Source: Gongronella butleri (Eukaryota; Mucoromycota; Mucoromycetes; Mucorales; Cunninghamellaceae). From it: a stretch of 64,000 bases of DNA. Made by a program: the position numbers and the translations under genes. Under the pieces are notes generated by a model. That model saw only the letters and a program-made list of their open reading frames with translations, did no database searches and had not been told where the DNA came from. The stretch is taken from positions 372,001-436,000 of the forward strand of contig JAIWZP010000013.1 in NCBI GenBank assembly GCA_025201375.1. Reading direction: 5' to 3'. Below, piece after piece: positions 53,632 through 64,000 of this stretch; the stretch's first letter is position 1; each line of letters starts with the position of its first letter.

Positions 53632-54405
53632 TCAGGCATCACACGTCAGAGCGTGTGTGCAACTGAGCTTAAATGCAGGTCTGATCTGCTGCGCATCATC
53701 CAGATCAATGCCAAATTTGACAGGGCTGTTGTTGGGCGTTGGCATTGGGCGAATGCTGGTGGCCATTTCGCTGTTGATTGCGATTTCCACGCGTGTGACG
53801 GTCGCTCTTGCTGCGTCCCTGGCCCGATGATTGTTACGACGCCTGCTGCTGCTGTTGCTGGACGCCGCTGCCCGATGATGACGAAGCAGCGCCTTTGTTG
53901 GTCGTCGGCGGAGGGCCATCATGCAAAAAGTACAGTTGGTACTGTAGTAGTGCGCACTTTTTTGCAGATCCCGGGCGAAAGTGACCAATTGAGAGACCGG
54001 TGGATCGGCCATTCGTGCAAACTCGCCGATGAACATGCCGTGCGTGGCGCGGTTGGCGGCGATCAGTGTGGTGATTGCCTGATGGCCTGCCTGATTCGCG
54101 CTCAGCAAAGGCTCATGTTTTCGCGCCATTTCCATGCAGAGGTGTCTTGATCCTTGATCGCCATGCGCCATTGAGAGTTTGAGACAGCTGCGCGCGCGTC
54201 AAGAAGGCCGCGTCAATGACCTGGTCCCATGCATCATCAAGGGAAATGCCGGCACGACGAGCCATGACTGGCGTGAGGTCCTGGAGGTACTGTATGCGGC
54301 CCTTCACATCCTCATAAAAATCCTTGATGGGGCGGCCCTTACGGTCAAGCTTGGCCTCCTTGGCGGATGCATCATCCACAGCGTCCCGATGATACTGTAA
54401 TCAAA
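53632..54405 (-). pseudogene. Gag-like retrotransposon fragment A
   Basis: Minus-strand frames from about 54400 encode KDFYEDVKGR, LQDLTPVMARRAGISLDDAW and, after a frame change, NQAGHQAITTLIAANRATHG and MFIGEFARMADPPVSQL. This is the same order as in fragment B, followed by a Ser/Gln-rich tail. Heptamers at 54393, 54288 and 53940 lie in the coding part. Deleting the 5 bp at 54393 restores the reading found at the same place in fragment B. A segment present in B between DDAW and HYSQLL is deleted here. Non-functional. Confidence 0.7.
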
Positions 54406-54424
54406 GCGCAACAAAGGCAGGTCG

Positions 54425-54790
54425 AGTAGGGTGCGTGACCTGCCATTTTGTCTGCCAGTAGAAAATCGTCGGAGTTACCCGTTTGGGATCCATTGATCAT
54501 TCGGAGTTCGAAATTTCCAAATTGGGCGTTTTCTGAGATTGAAATGTGTGACCCCTGAGTGACCCCTGAATTTTTCAAAACTGGTCGTTGCGCGTCGGGG
54601 GATTATTAAGCTTTTTGTTGCAAATTTTGCGCTGAATGCGATGCGGCTATTTTTGAGCGGAGTCAATGATGCATATGGTGTAGAGATGAATGCAAAATCG
54701 TACAAATACCGTAGGAAGTTTTTGGCATTTTCGAGTGCAAAAAAATCGGGCGGGTCCGTCTTGAGCACTGAGCCGTAGTTTATGCCGTGG
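54425..54790 (+). repeat. Dispersed repeat R2, copy 3 (partial)
   Basis: It shares ACCTGCCATTTTGTCTGCCA, CGGAGTTACC, TTGATCA-TCGGAGTTCGAAATTTCC and GACCCCTGAATTTTTCAAAA with copy 2 (49500-49830). It sits upstream of gag fragment A on the minus strand, while copy 2 sits downstream of fragment C. The pair could be remains of LTRs, though intact LTR ends are not visible. Confidence 0.78.
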
Positions 54791-55332
54791 CGTATTTTTC
54801 GTTTGCGGGAGAGCAGTCTGTAAAAAAATTTCTGGAGGCACAGCTGGCCGTCAAAGTCTGAAAAACCCACTCTTTGGATTTTACAGTAAGACGTTAATGT
54901 GTACGTTTTCATGCAGTGATAGCGTGATGATTCAGGCAGTGGAATGATAGCCCGCGTCTGTTTTTGTCTACTGAGGTTGAAGAAGCATGGACAGATAAAT
55001 CGCTTTACTGTATTTGCGTGCGAAATCAAAAAACGGATGAAAATCGTGTATTTGTGCATTTTTCCGAGTTTTCTGCATCAGTCTTCAGGCAGTACTGTTG
55101 CAAGCAACGATACGTACAGTATTGCAGCTCACGATGCAGTTTAATTACAGTATATCATAGCGCTGCGCGTGCGTGTTTGAAACTTTGATGAGAGGAAAAG
55201 GATGATCTGGCCTTCTGGCGTGAAAAAAGACGCGAAAAACGCAATGGAAAAGAATGCTTTATAAATTATCTTATGAAATGTGGGCAAATGTGTTGTAAAG
55301 AATAATCAGGTATCTGTGTTAGGCAGCAAGAG
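54791..55332. other. Right edge of the transposon graveyard
   Basis: Heptamers lie at 54892, 55006, 55115 and 55146. None are seen after 55152. No gene is supported. Confidence 0.4.
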
Positions 55333-57337
55333 CTACTGGTCAAGGTGCTGATCATGTGCTTCGACTGCCAAATGACGGTCCTGCTCTTGCTGTTTTTGGC
55401 GGCGACGCTGGTACTTTGCGTACAAGTCTCTGAAGCCGTCCCAGCCGCGCAGAATCTGGTTCAACAACAGGCAAATGTACGTTGGGAGACCAATACCATC
55501 CAGCTGGAAGTTGCCCCATTGCAGTGTCGTCTGCATGGACGCGCCAATGATCACGGGAATACCGGCCACAAGCAGGTTGCGCGTCTGGGAAAAGTCGACG
55601 CGATTCTCCACCCAAATGCGCGCACCGGTCATGGCAATCATCGAGAACAAAATAATCGAAAGACCGCCAAAGACACCACTGGGAATCGAGTGAATCGCTA
55701 CAAAAAAAAAAAAAAGTTCAGTCCACACTTCCCTCTTTTTCTTTTTAATTTTTAATTTTTGATCGCTTACCAGCGCCGAATTTTTGGATAAAGCCCAAAA
55801 AGATGGCAATGATGGCGGCGCCAATGAAAATCAGCGTGCTGTAAACGTTGGTGACGGACAAAACGCCAATGTTCTCTGCATAGCTTGTGACGCCGAGCCC
55901 GCCAGCAGCTCCTGAGACGATGGTGGCAATGGCGTCGCCCAGGAGCGAGCGACCAATGTACTTGTCCAAGTTTGTGCCGGACATGGCCGAAATGGCCTTG
56001 ATGTGACCCAAGTTTTCAGCCGTCAGCACGACACACACGGGCACAATCGTGCTAATGGCCTGCGACTGGAAGATGGGCTTGGTAAACGTGGGCGCCGCCC
56101 ACCAGGGGGCGTTGTACACCTCGGTATAGTCAATGGGTGTCGCTACACCGCTCATGCCGCAGCCAAACGCAATCAAATAGCTCACAACCATGCCGATCAG
56201 AATAGGGATGCGGCGGAAATACGACGGCGCATACACGCTGGTCAGCGCAATGATCTACAGAACAAAAAGGGTCAGCTGAAATGAAGATTCTAAAGGGGGG
56301 TTGTAAAAGAAATCGACTTGCCATGACCGTCGTAAACGCCATCCAGCCATCAAAAGACGTCGCCGTAGCGCTTGCAAAGGCCGAGGCAGACAAATGGATG
56401 CCAATTGTCATGACAATGGACCCTGTGACCCTAGAAAAAAAAGGGGAAAAAAAGGAGGTCAGAGAGATGCTTGCAAAATTTTCTTTTCATGCTGGTTTTT
56501 TAAAGCAATTTACACAGGTGGCAGCAAAAACTCGACCCAGCGGGTGCCGAACAAGATGACCAGGATCGAGATGGCCATGTACACGAGGCCACACACAATG
56601 ATGCCGCCCGTGGCGACGCCGAGATTCTGGTTGTACCCGGCATTAGGGCCATAAGTGTATCCAGTGACGGACGTCACGACACCAATGAAGCCAAAGGACG
56701 AACCAAGATAGCTGGGCACTCTTCCCTTGGTGATGATGAAGAAAATAATCGTGCCAATGCCACTGAAGAACAACGCCGCTGCACGAAAAAGAAAAAAAAA
56801 AAGTTATTTCCAGCCCCCCCTCGTCAAACCCTAATCCAATGCAATCTTCGCATGATGGAAATCGATCCGAAATCCTTCCCATACGCTCTTTTCAATCTTA
56901 CTGTTGGTGCTCATGCCGATGAGTGTCGGAGCTGTTGGTCAGAAATCATGTTTGAAAAATAAAAAAGGGCGGGATCAGAAAATCCGCTTGATTCATTGTT
57001 TTCCCCTGTTGCTTCTTACCGAGCACCGTGGAGCCAAACATAGCCAGGACATGCTGCACACTGAGCAAGATGCCCTGAAGCACAGGAGGTCGCTCCTCAA
57101 TGTTGACAATGCCTAAAACAAACAAAAAAAATAAATAAAAAGAAACCGTCAGGGCGGTGTTCCTTTGGCCCTGTTCGCAAGCTCTTTTTCTTTACCCTGT
57201 TGTGCTGCGACCTTGTAGTGAGGAAAATAGTTATAAAAGTATTCCTTTGAAAAGAGTTTTGGCTTGGCCGTCGTGATATCTTGCTCCAAATTGGCCGTTG
57301 AACCGACGGGTCCGTCTTCCAAAGCGTGTTTCTCCAT
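55333..57337 (-). CDS. UraA-like nucleobase permease (NCS2 family)
   Basis: Seven exons on the minus strand: 57337-57196, 57112-57020, 56931-56902, 56778-56514, 56430-56322, 56254-55771 and 55697-55333. They join in phase to 495 residues with many transmembrane helices. NCS2 hallmarks: SVQHVLAMFGSTVLGAPTLI, ALFFSGIGTIIFFIITKGRV, SYLGSSFGFIGV, the AENLGHIKAIS substrate-site motif (the E-N-x-G signature), and FGGLSIILFSMIAMTGARIW. The strings are closer to the UraA/RutG uracil-type branch than to the fungal UapA xanthine/urate branch, so a uracil-like substrate with H+ symport is inferred. The intron at 56321-56255 uses a GC donor (ATG|GCAAGT); an alternative GT donor six bases upstream is also in phase. 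The C-terminal tail is Gln/His/Arg-rich and cytosolic. Confidence 0.9.
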
Positions 57338-59522
57338 GATCTAAAGAGGTCGAGCGAGAGTAACGAAAAGGAAGAAGAGGGGACAACAAGGAGGCACAGT
57401 CGGACCGCAATTGCCTATAAATGCACGCAAAAAAAAAAAAGGTTTCTCCACACAGCGATCCAGAGCCAATCATTCCCGATCAGCGGCCAAGCCATGTTTG
57501 CTTTTTTTGGGATCAGAGATACGGAACACGCGTAAGATAAAAAAATAAAAAAAAGCTATCATGGCGATACCCTATCATCCTGGGGAAAAGTCAAAAAAAA
57601 AAAAGAGGAAAAGAAAAAGAGAAAGGAGGGAAAATGGTAATATGGGAAATGTCAAATGTTGTGATATGGGCCCTGCTGTGTTTTTTTGTCGCTTCTTGCA
57701 TGAGCGTGCAACGGTGGGCCAAGGGGCTGGCTATTGATTTTGTTGAATCGGTTTCCTTTTTCGTCATCGGTCGGCTTTTTTGACACGCTCTTCGCGCGGA
57801 TCAAGCCTGTTTCATTGTTTGTGCATTACACTGCGAGCCATTGGTGCTCACGAGCAAGTCATCATTGTTCTCAATGTGCCCAAAATGGCGCGATCGAGCA
57901 CAGCTTTGCAATGCATCGTCCTCCTCCCCCCATTTTTTTTCTATTTCTTTTTTTTTTTTTTTTTTTATGGCAAGGTACGTACACGGGGCACGGATTGGAC
58001 ACTGAGAGCACAGGAGAACATTGCGCCGCCGAGTCAAAAGGTGCATATCGGCTGCAGCAGCCTAGATCAGGCTTCTCACGATCGTCACGTCTATTTTTAT
58101 GCATCGGATGCCTAATACTGGCCATTGCGTAGCGTGCCAGTGACAGCAAGTGAGGCTGAAAACGCAGCAACGGCTCAGCAAAGCGAGTAATGAAATGTCA
58201 TTTACGCACCGCAAAAAGGCCGAGATCCAAAAGAATATGAATGCATATTATAAGCGTTTTATTTTCCCGCGTTCGCTTGCTGACGTCGTTTTCGTTGCTC
58301 CCCCCAACCACATGATGGCCAATGATGAAGATGCACCGTGCCATCCCTTTTTTTTTTTTGGCGTTTCATCTCTATCGTTTAGCCTTGATGGGGGGGGAGG
58401 GAAGGAAAAGAAAGGGAAAAAAAGGGGTTTGGCGGGCGCGGGCATGGTCAAAGAACATCCGTCATGCAAGACGTAAACATAAAGGTAACCGCGGTGCGTT
58501 GTTTTGCCATGCTGCATGTTCTCTTTCACGCTCATGTTACACAGGTCGTCGTTTTCAAGCGTTTTTTTTCTTTTTTTTCGCAGACCCGCATCGGTGCGAA
58601 CGCGGCGAACAGACAATTGATGGAGAAAAAAAAAAAAGGTGTGCGATGCGGGCAACTGATGAAAAAAAAAAAGTGAGGCGTGCCTCGATTTTTGCCCGGG
58701 TTTGAATCCCAGCTGCGCGCATAAACTCTTTTTTGGGCGATTCGGAAACGCGCCCGAGGTGGTTGCACGTAAAAAAGCGAGCTGGCGGTCAAATGTGATG
58801 ATCGCACAAACTTTAAATTGGCACACCTACCCGCGAAAGCCGCCAAATGGGGCAATTTGCGTTCAATCCCATTGCAAAATGCGATGGGAAACGTTACAAA
58901 AGACATGAGGGTGGAGGCCAAAGAAGAACCCGTATCGCCAAGAGGCCCATCATGATGATCGTCGTCATGATGAACCAAATTAGGACCGCCTTGCTCTAAA
59001 TCAAGGCACGCGTCGGCACGTATAAAATAAAAAAAGAAAGAAAGAAAAAAATATTATATTTTATGTGTGCAGCCTGCTTGGAATCAACGCATGATCTGTT
59101 TTGGGATTTCGTGTCCTTTGGCCCCCATCTTTTTAAAATCTCGTAGCACAAAAAAAAAAAAAAAACTGAGACACGTATACCATGTGCTATTTTGCAGGCA
59201 AATAGAATGTCCATCTTTTTTTTTTTCTCTCGTACACGAGCCCTCTTTTTCCAAGCACAAGTAAAAATGTAAACAAAATGCGTGTGTGTCGCGTAACAGA
59301 TGATGGGAACGCTCCCGTCGCGTCGTTCTCGCGCTCTCACCCCACCCTTTTTTTTCTTCTCTTTTGGCGGCTTTTGATCCATTGGGCCGAAAAAAGCAAA
59401 ATGAATAGGCTCATGAAGCACAAAAGGACGTGCTAGATGGTAGCACACACGCGAACTTTTGGTTCGGATTTGTGTCTTGACATGGCAACAGTCGTGCTGG
59501 CGCGTCCAAATCCCCCAAAAAT

Positions 59523-59559
<37 letters not shown>

Positions 59560-60074
59560 ATTGCCATCCCCCTGCTGCACCTGAAAAAAGCACAGCAGCC
59601 TAAGATTAGAACCCTTTCGAAAGGCTAGACTGCAGCACACACACACACACACACGCACACACGCACGCTCACACACACACACATATACACACAGAAGCAA
59701 ACAATTTCGATTTGACGGGCAAGGTAGGGCGAAAAAAAAAAGTCGCGTCCAATTTGGGGGGAGCGGAGCTGGATAAAAAAAAAAGGGGAAAAACTCGCTT
59801 CGCGCGCCTTTCTTTTTTCCTTTCTTTCTTCTCGCTTGAAAGACCCTTCTTTGCCTCTTTCTATCCTTCCTCCCCTTCATACTCACTTCTTTTTGTTGTG
59901 AATTTGTCTTTTTGACACTTTTTTTTTTCTTGCTATCTGTGTGTGCTATTCCCCACTCCTCTTTTCCCTCTCTATACCTCTCCCAAAAAAAAGTACTCTT
60001 TCCCTCTCTTTCTCTCTATTTTACTGCGCAGACGTCTCTTTTGCACTTTTTTTTTTTTTCTCTTTTGACCAGTT
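57338..60074. other. 2.7-kb gene-free stretch
   Basis: I searched both strands and found no chain of coding exons. It has many A/T homopolymers (for example 31 T at 59527-59557), a CA repeat at 59636-59693, and a CT-rich stretch from about 59810 to 60070 that probably is the promoter and leader of the beta-trefoil gene. A GGTTTGAATCC string at 58697 recalls a tRNA B box but no tRNA folds there. Confidence 0.45.
59636..59693. repeat. (CA)n microsatellite
   Basis: About 58 bases of CA dinucleotides with interspersed CG and TA steps. Confidence 0.85.
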
Positions 60075-63000
60075 ATGTTTGAACAAGTCAACTTCCCTCA
60101 AGACTGGTTCTATGTCAAGAGCCATCAAAATGGCTACGTGCTCTCTATTGAAGACAATTCGCACGCGGCTGGCACGCCGATTGTCCTGTCAGCGCTGCGC
60201 ACCAAGGATATCGACGGCCAATTGTGGCGCGTCGATGGTCAGGGCCGTCTTTTGAACAAAAAGACCAACCAAGTGATGGGTGTCCCCAGTGGTGAGTTGA
60301 AAAAAAAGCGCGAAACATGACAAGAAAACGCGACCAAAAAATCTCATTATGAAAAACTAGGCAAAGTCAAGGTTGGCACCGACATTGTGCAACAGATTGC
60401 GAGCTCCGTGGCCCAGGACCCGCAACAAACCTTTGCACTGTCCCAGCAAGGCCATATTTATTTGCAATCCAACAACAAGTTTGTGCTGGGCATCAAGGAA
60501 TCTTTCTTTTCGCGACGTGAAGGGCTTCATGTGCATTTGCAATTGGCCGACGCCAAGCATCTTGATCGCAAGGAGCAACGCTGGGAAATTGCTGTCTTTA
60601 TGACCAAGCAATCGTCGTCCACGACCGTCCAACAGCGCAGCAGCAGCACGCTGACCAGTGGCACCTTTGATGGTAACTACAAAAAAAGAAAAAAAAAGAG
60701 AAAGATAAAAAAAAAGATGGTGTGGATGGGAATGTGCGCGTGTAACGCAGCTCTTTTTCTTTTTTTTTTTATTATTATGATATAAGACTCGCGCTCTTTT
60801 GCTTCGAGTTTGGATGATGAGGGCTCGAACAAGACGGTTGTCACGGGGACATTCCCTTCTGGGGATTTCTTCCTAAAGTCTGTGTCCAATGGGCTGTATG
60901 TTGGTCCTGAAGCGTCTGGCCAGGGCGCGTCTGGCAGCGAAACGCGTTTGGTGTTGGATGGTTTCAGAAAAGCGTTGTATGACAGCCAATTGTGGTCGTA
61001 CGATGGCGAGGCGCAGACGCTCAAGAACAAGCGATCGGGTCTGCTTCTCAGCGTGGAAGCAAGCGGCGGCCAGCTCAAGGAGGACGCGCATGTGTGTCAG
61101 ATTGGCGAGTCGGCGTCGCATCATCAGCAATGGGTGTGGTCCAAGACGGGCCAGCTGTATCTCAAGCAAGACCCGACGTGGGTGCTCGGCTTCAAGGATA
61201 GTTGGTTTGGCCTCAATCGCGAGGGTGCACACTTGTACTTGCAAAAGCTCAGCAGCAAGCAGCAAGCGTCGCAAACGTTCCAGGTCGTGCTCCCCATTTT
61301 CAAAAAGCGCGAAACGAAAAAGGAGACGGCCCTGGGCGACTTCCCCGAGGGCTGGTTCTTTGTCAAGAGCCAGGCACACAGCTTGGTCCTCACTGTCCAA
61401 GAATCTGGCACCCTTGCCGCCTCGGTCGTCACCGTGCCCCTCGACACGGCCAATTACAATCGCCAATTGTGGAAATTCAAGGATGGCTATTTGTTCAACA
61501 AGGCTTCCGACTTGGTTCTCGACATCAAGGGTGGTAAGAAAAAAAAAAAAGACGCCGAAAGGTGCAAAAATGTCGCCACCTTTTTTTTTTTTTTTTTTCT
61601 CACGAAAAAGACGTGCGCCGATCCTTATTTTTATTATTTTTATTTTTATTTTTTTCCAGGTGTGATTGCCGCCAATGCCGAATTGTGCCAATATAATAAG
61701 AAGCGCAAGGACAATGACAACCAGCAATGGGGTCTCTATGGTGACGGCAGCATCTTTGTCAAGGCCAAGGCCCAATTGGTCCTGACGGTGGATGAAAATG
61801 AGACCAGACAATCGCGTGTGTTTTTGGCTGATCGTCACACGGAAGGCGTCAAGCACCAGCGTTGGAACTTTGTGCTACCTGTCTTTAAAAAGAAGCAGCA
61901 AGGTAATCAAGTCAAAAAAAATGCACAAATCACATGAGCTGACGCCCTTCCCCCCCCTTTTTTTTAAACGGCAAATCAGAAACCAAGACCACTGTGGTGA
62001 AAAAGGCGATTGTGCATCGCTATGCGCAGTACCCCCGTGGCTGGTTCTTCATCCGTTACTTCGCCCCTGGATCGTCTGTCGATACTCCGCTCGTGTTGAC
62101 TGCCAAGGACAATCAAAAAGTCCACGTCACCGCTCTGGACCGCACCAATTGGCAATGGCAATTGTGGACCTACTCGCATGGCTGTCTTGTCAACTATGAA
62201 ACTCGCCACGCCTTGCGTGCCAGTGGTAAAAAAAGAAAAAAAAAACGAAAAAGCGTGTCATCTCACCCGTCAATTCCATTTTCTTTATGTATCATAGATT
62301 TGAAGGTGGGAGCTGCTGTTGTGCAAGACAAGTGTGAAAAGAAAAACAAGGTGCAAATGTGGTGCATGACGATCGATGGCGAGTTCATTCAGCAGGGCGA
62401 TTCGTCGCTTGCGCTTGCGCAAGAGAACGACGCGCTGGTGGTGGCTCACGTCGATCAAGTGCGCCAGCACACGCACCGTTGGGGCTTTTTGACGCCGGAA
62501 TTCCGCGTCGAGAAGCGCGTGCAGATCCTTATTTCGTGGAAGATCACCAGCATCAAGGAGTGGGCGCATGCCGGCGCCGTCTCCGTGCAGAAGCTTGCAC
62601 CCAGCACCGCCAATTGGCCCGAGGACACCTTTTATGTCGCTGTCGGCGACAAGGCGCTTGCCCCCATCAAGTCCGAGGCCGGTGCACGCCTCACTTTGCG
62701 CACTTTCTCTGAAAAGGACCATCAAGCGTTCCAATGGGTGTTTAAGAATGGCTACCTGGTCCATGTCGCGACGGGCCTCGTCTTGCATGCCGAGGGTAAA
62801 ATATCCATTTGAAGTTTTGGGCCATGTTCCCCATTTTCTCACCATTTTTTTTTAAAAAAATCATTTAGGCATGCTCAATGGCACGGCATTGGAGATTCGC
62901 GCGCAATTGACGGACAAGGAAGGCCGCGTTGACGAGCGCCAACGCTGGGCCATGCGCACCGACGGCTCGATCGTGTCGACCAAGTATGAATGGCTTGGTC

Positions 63001-64000
63001 TTGGCGGCTCCAGCCAAGTGGAGCTGCACGACGCCAAAAAGGGCCGCGCTCACTATTCTTGGGAAATCCTCTATGGCTATTATGAAGAATCGGTGCTTGT
63101 GCGCTTCCGTCGCTACATTTTGACCATTGCCACCACTCGTAAGACTTGTTTGCTCCTCTTTTTTTTTTTTCGTTTTACTTACCAAAATGCCTTTTTTTTC
63201 TCTCTGAAAAAGGTTCGGCGAGCCAGCACCAGCTTGTGACCAAGACCATTGGCGTGTTCCCCAAGCAATGGATCTTTATTCGATCCAAGCAAGACGCGAC
63301 GTTGGTGCTGACGGCGGTCGACACGAAAAAGGGGTCGAAATTGGTGTTGAGCAAGCTTGATTTCAAGTCGTACAAGCGTCAATTGTGGTTCCCGCGCGAC
63401 GACCAGTGCCTTGTGAATTTTGCCACGGACTATGTGATTGATGTGGCGGGTGGACAATTGTTTGCCGGTGCCAATGTGATTCAATGGAATGAGAAGTTCC
63501 TGCGCCGCAATCGCAAGAATCAAATGTGGGGCCTTTCTGTGGATGGGCACATCCATCCCGACTCGCGCTCGGGGCTCGTTCTCGCGCCGAAAAAGGCAGG
63601 TGTTGCTGGCGCGGAATTGACTTTGGTGGCGCGTGGTGCGTTGGACCGCGTTGAGCAGCAATGGACGTTTGCCACGCCCGTGTTCCGCTCGCTTGGCAAT
63701 GGCGGTGTGGTGTCGCTGGGATTGAGCGACAACAAAAAGGCCGAAGTGCAGGTGACCGAGACGCACGAGGTGGAGCATTCGTCGTCGGATTGCTGCGTGT
63801 ATCGTCGCACGGTGAAGAAGACGGTGACGCGTCGCTGGGGCGTGTTCCCCGAAGGCGAGGTGTTTGTGCGCATCGACGATGGCAAGGAACGACTCGCATT
63901 GACGGTCGAATCGACGCCATTCGAGGACCAAGTCCACCTTGTTTCCCTCAAACCTTTGAATTTCAAGGATCACAAGTGGCAACTTTGGATTTACAAGGAC
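60075..64000 (+). CDS. Giant multi-beta-trefoil (ricin-B-lectin-like) protein, 3' end outside window
   Basis: Exons 60075-60291, 60361-60672, 60787-61533, 61660-61902, 61980-62225, 62298-62795, 62869-63138 and 63213 to the edge give 1107 codons so far, all in phase. Seven modules of about 150-170 residues each open with FP-x-x-W-F-[FY]-V-K-S-like strings (FPQDWFYVKS, FPSGDFFLKS, FPEGWFFVKS, YPRGWFFIRY, WPEDTFYVAV, FPKQWIFIRS, FPEGEVFVRI). They carry Q-x-W motifs typical of the beta-trefoil lectin fold (GQLWR, SQLWS, HQQWVW, RQLWKF, WQLWTY, RQLWFP). There is no signal peptide, so it is probably cytosolic. All seven introns are phase 1, several at the same place in different modules, a mark of growth by tandem duplication. 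Carbohydrate binding is inferred from the fold only. Confidence 0.88.

Noticed and set aside
57734..58132. 132-codon plus-strand frame
   Set aside because: Contains a poly-Phe stretch from a T tract, has no domain, and neighbouring frames are equally open.
58680..58730. tRNA-like B box (GGTTTGAATCC) near 58697
   Set aside because: No matching A box, anticodon stem or acceptor stem upstream; the 3' half does not pair.
58996..59886. 296-codon minus-strand open frame
   Set aside because: Built from poly-Lys, poly-Phe and Val-Cys repeats that translate homopolymers and the CA microsatellite; no domain and no splice logic.
60873..61856. 327-codon minus-strand frame inside the beta-trefoil gene
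   Set aside because: Antisense shadow; the plus strand shows repeated modules and in-phase splicing.
1..64000. CRISPR array, bacterial operons, rRNA genes
   Set aside because: The DNA is eukaryotic with spliceosomal introns. The regular short repeats seen are microsatellites or stacked 5-bp footprints, and no rRNA-like stretch was recognised.

Overview
The window is nuclear DNA of a filamentous, early-diverging fungus; Mucoromycota (Mucorales-like) is my best guess. The basis is gene content plus gene structure. There is an Rrm4-type endosomal mRNA-transport protein, an SSD1-type RNB protein, a Pcl-type cyclin, a chitin-deacetylase-family cell-surface protein and a carnitine-pathway dioxygenase. 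Genes are cut by many short GT-AG introns, often loaded with A or T homopolymers. I rebuilt 23 protein-coding genes by joining exons at splice sites that keep phase across every junction. Most of the longer open frames are shadows or are created by homopolymers. Species assignment is inference.

Layout. 1-2600 is repeat DNA (a tandem ~500-bp repeat). 2610-21430 is gene-dense: a polyQ protein with a CaaX box, an RPEL-repeat actin-binding miniprotein, a membrane RING-H2 protein, a small membrane protein, SSD1 (9 exons), tRNA adenosine deaminase TAD1/ADAT1 (11 exons), a Pcl cyclin, PMP3, a ZRANB2-like zinc-finger protein and the histone-fold protein MHF1/CENP-S. 21430-26800 is gene-poor, with decayed repeats and a degenerate satellite. 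26827-48500 is gene-dense again: ERH with an RGG tail, the rrm4 orthologue, trimethyllysine dioxygenase, an intronless amidohydrolase, a NodB-fold protein that has lost its metal ligands, a C7orf50/WKF-domain protein, an LRR protein and GPI8. 48500-55200 is a transposon graveyard. 55333-57337 is a UraA-like nucleobase permease. 60075 to the window end is a very long multi-beta-trefoil protein that runs off the edge.

The most interesting signal is in the two gene-poor zones. The heptamers TACAGTA and TACTGTA occur about 45 times there. I noticed none in the gene-dense stretches, although chance predicts about 8 in the whole window. Where homologous repeat copies can be compared, the heptamer is an exact 5-bp insertion that duplicates a TA. 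That is the classic excision footprint of Tc1/mariner-type transposons. Two 37-bp runs are explained as seven footprints stacked on each other's TA. Several footprints break the frame of old gag-like open reading frames. One gag copy is also split by a 1.06-kb element with ~125-139-bp terminal inverted repeats and a perfect 9-bp target duplication, the signature of Mutator-like elements. The locus therefore records at least three transposon types in layers.

Functionally, the host genes cover RNA biology (SSD1, TAD1, ZRANB2-like, ERH, Rrm4, WKF protein), cell surface and GPI anchoring (NodB protein, GPI8), DNA repair and centromere (MHF1), and metabolism or transport. They are not one operon-like system; neighbours are on both strands, several with short divergent promoters.
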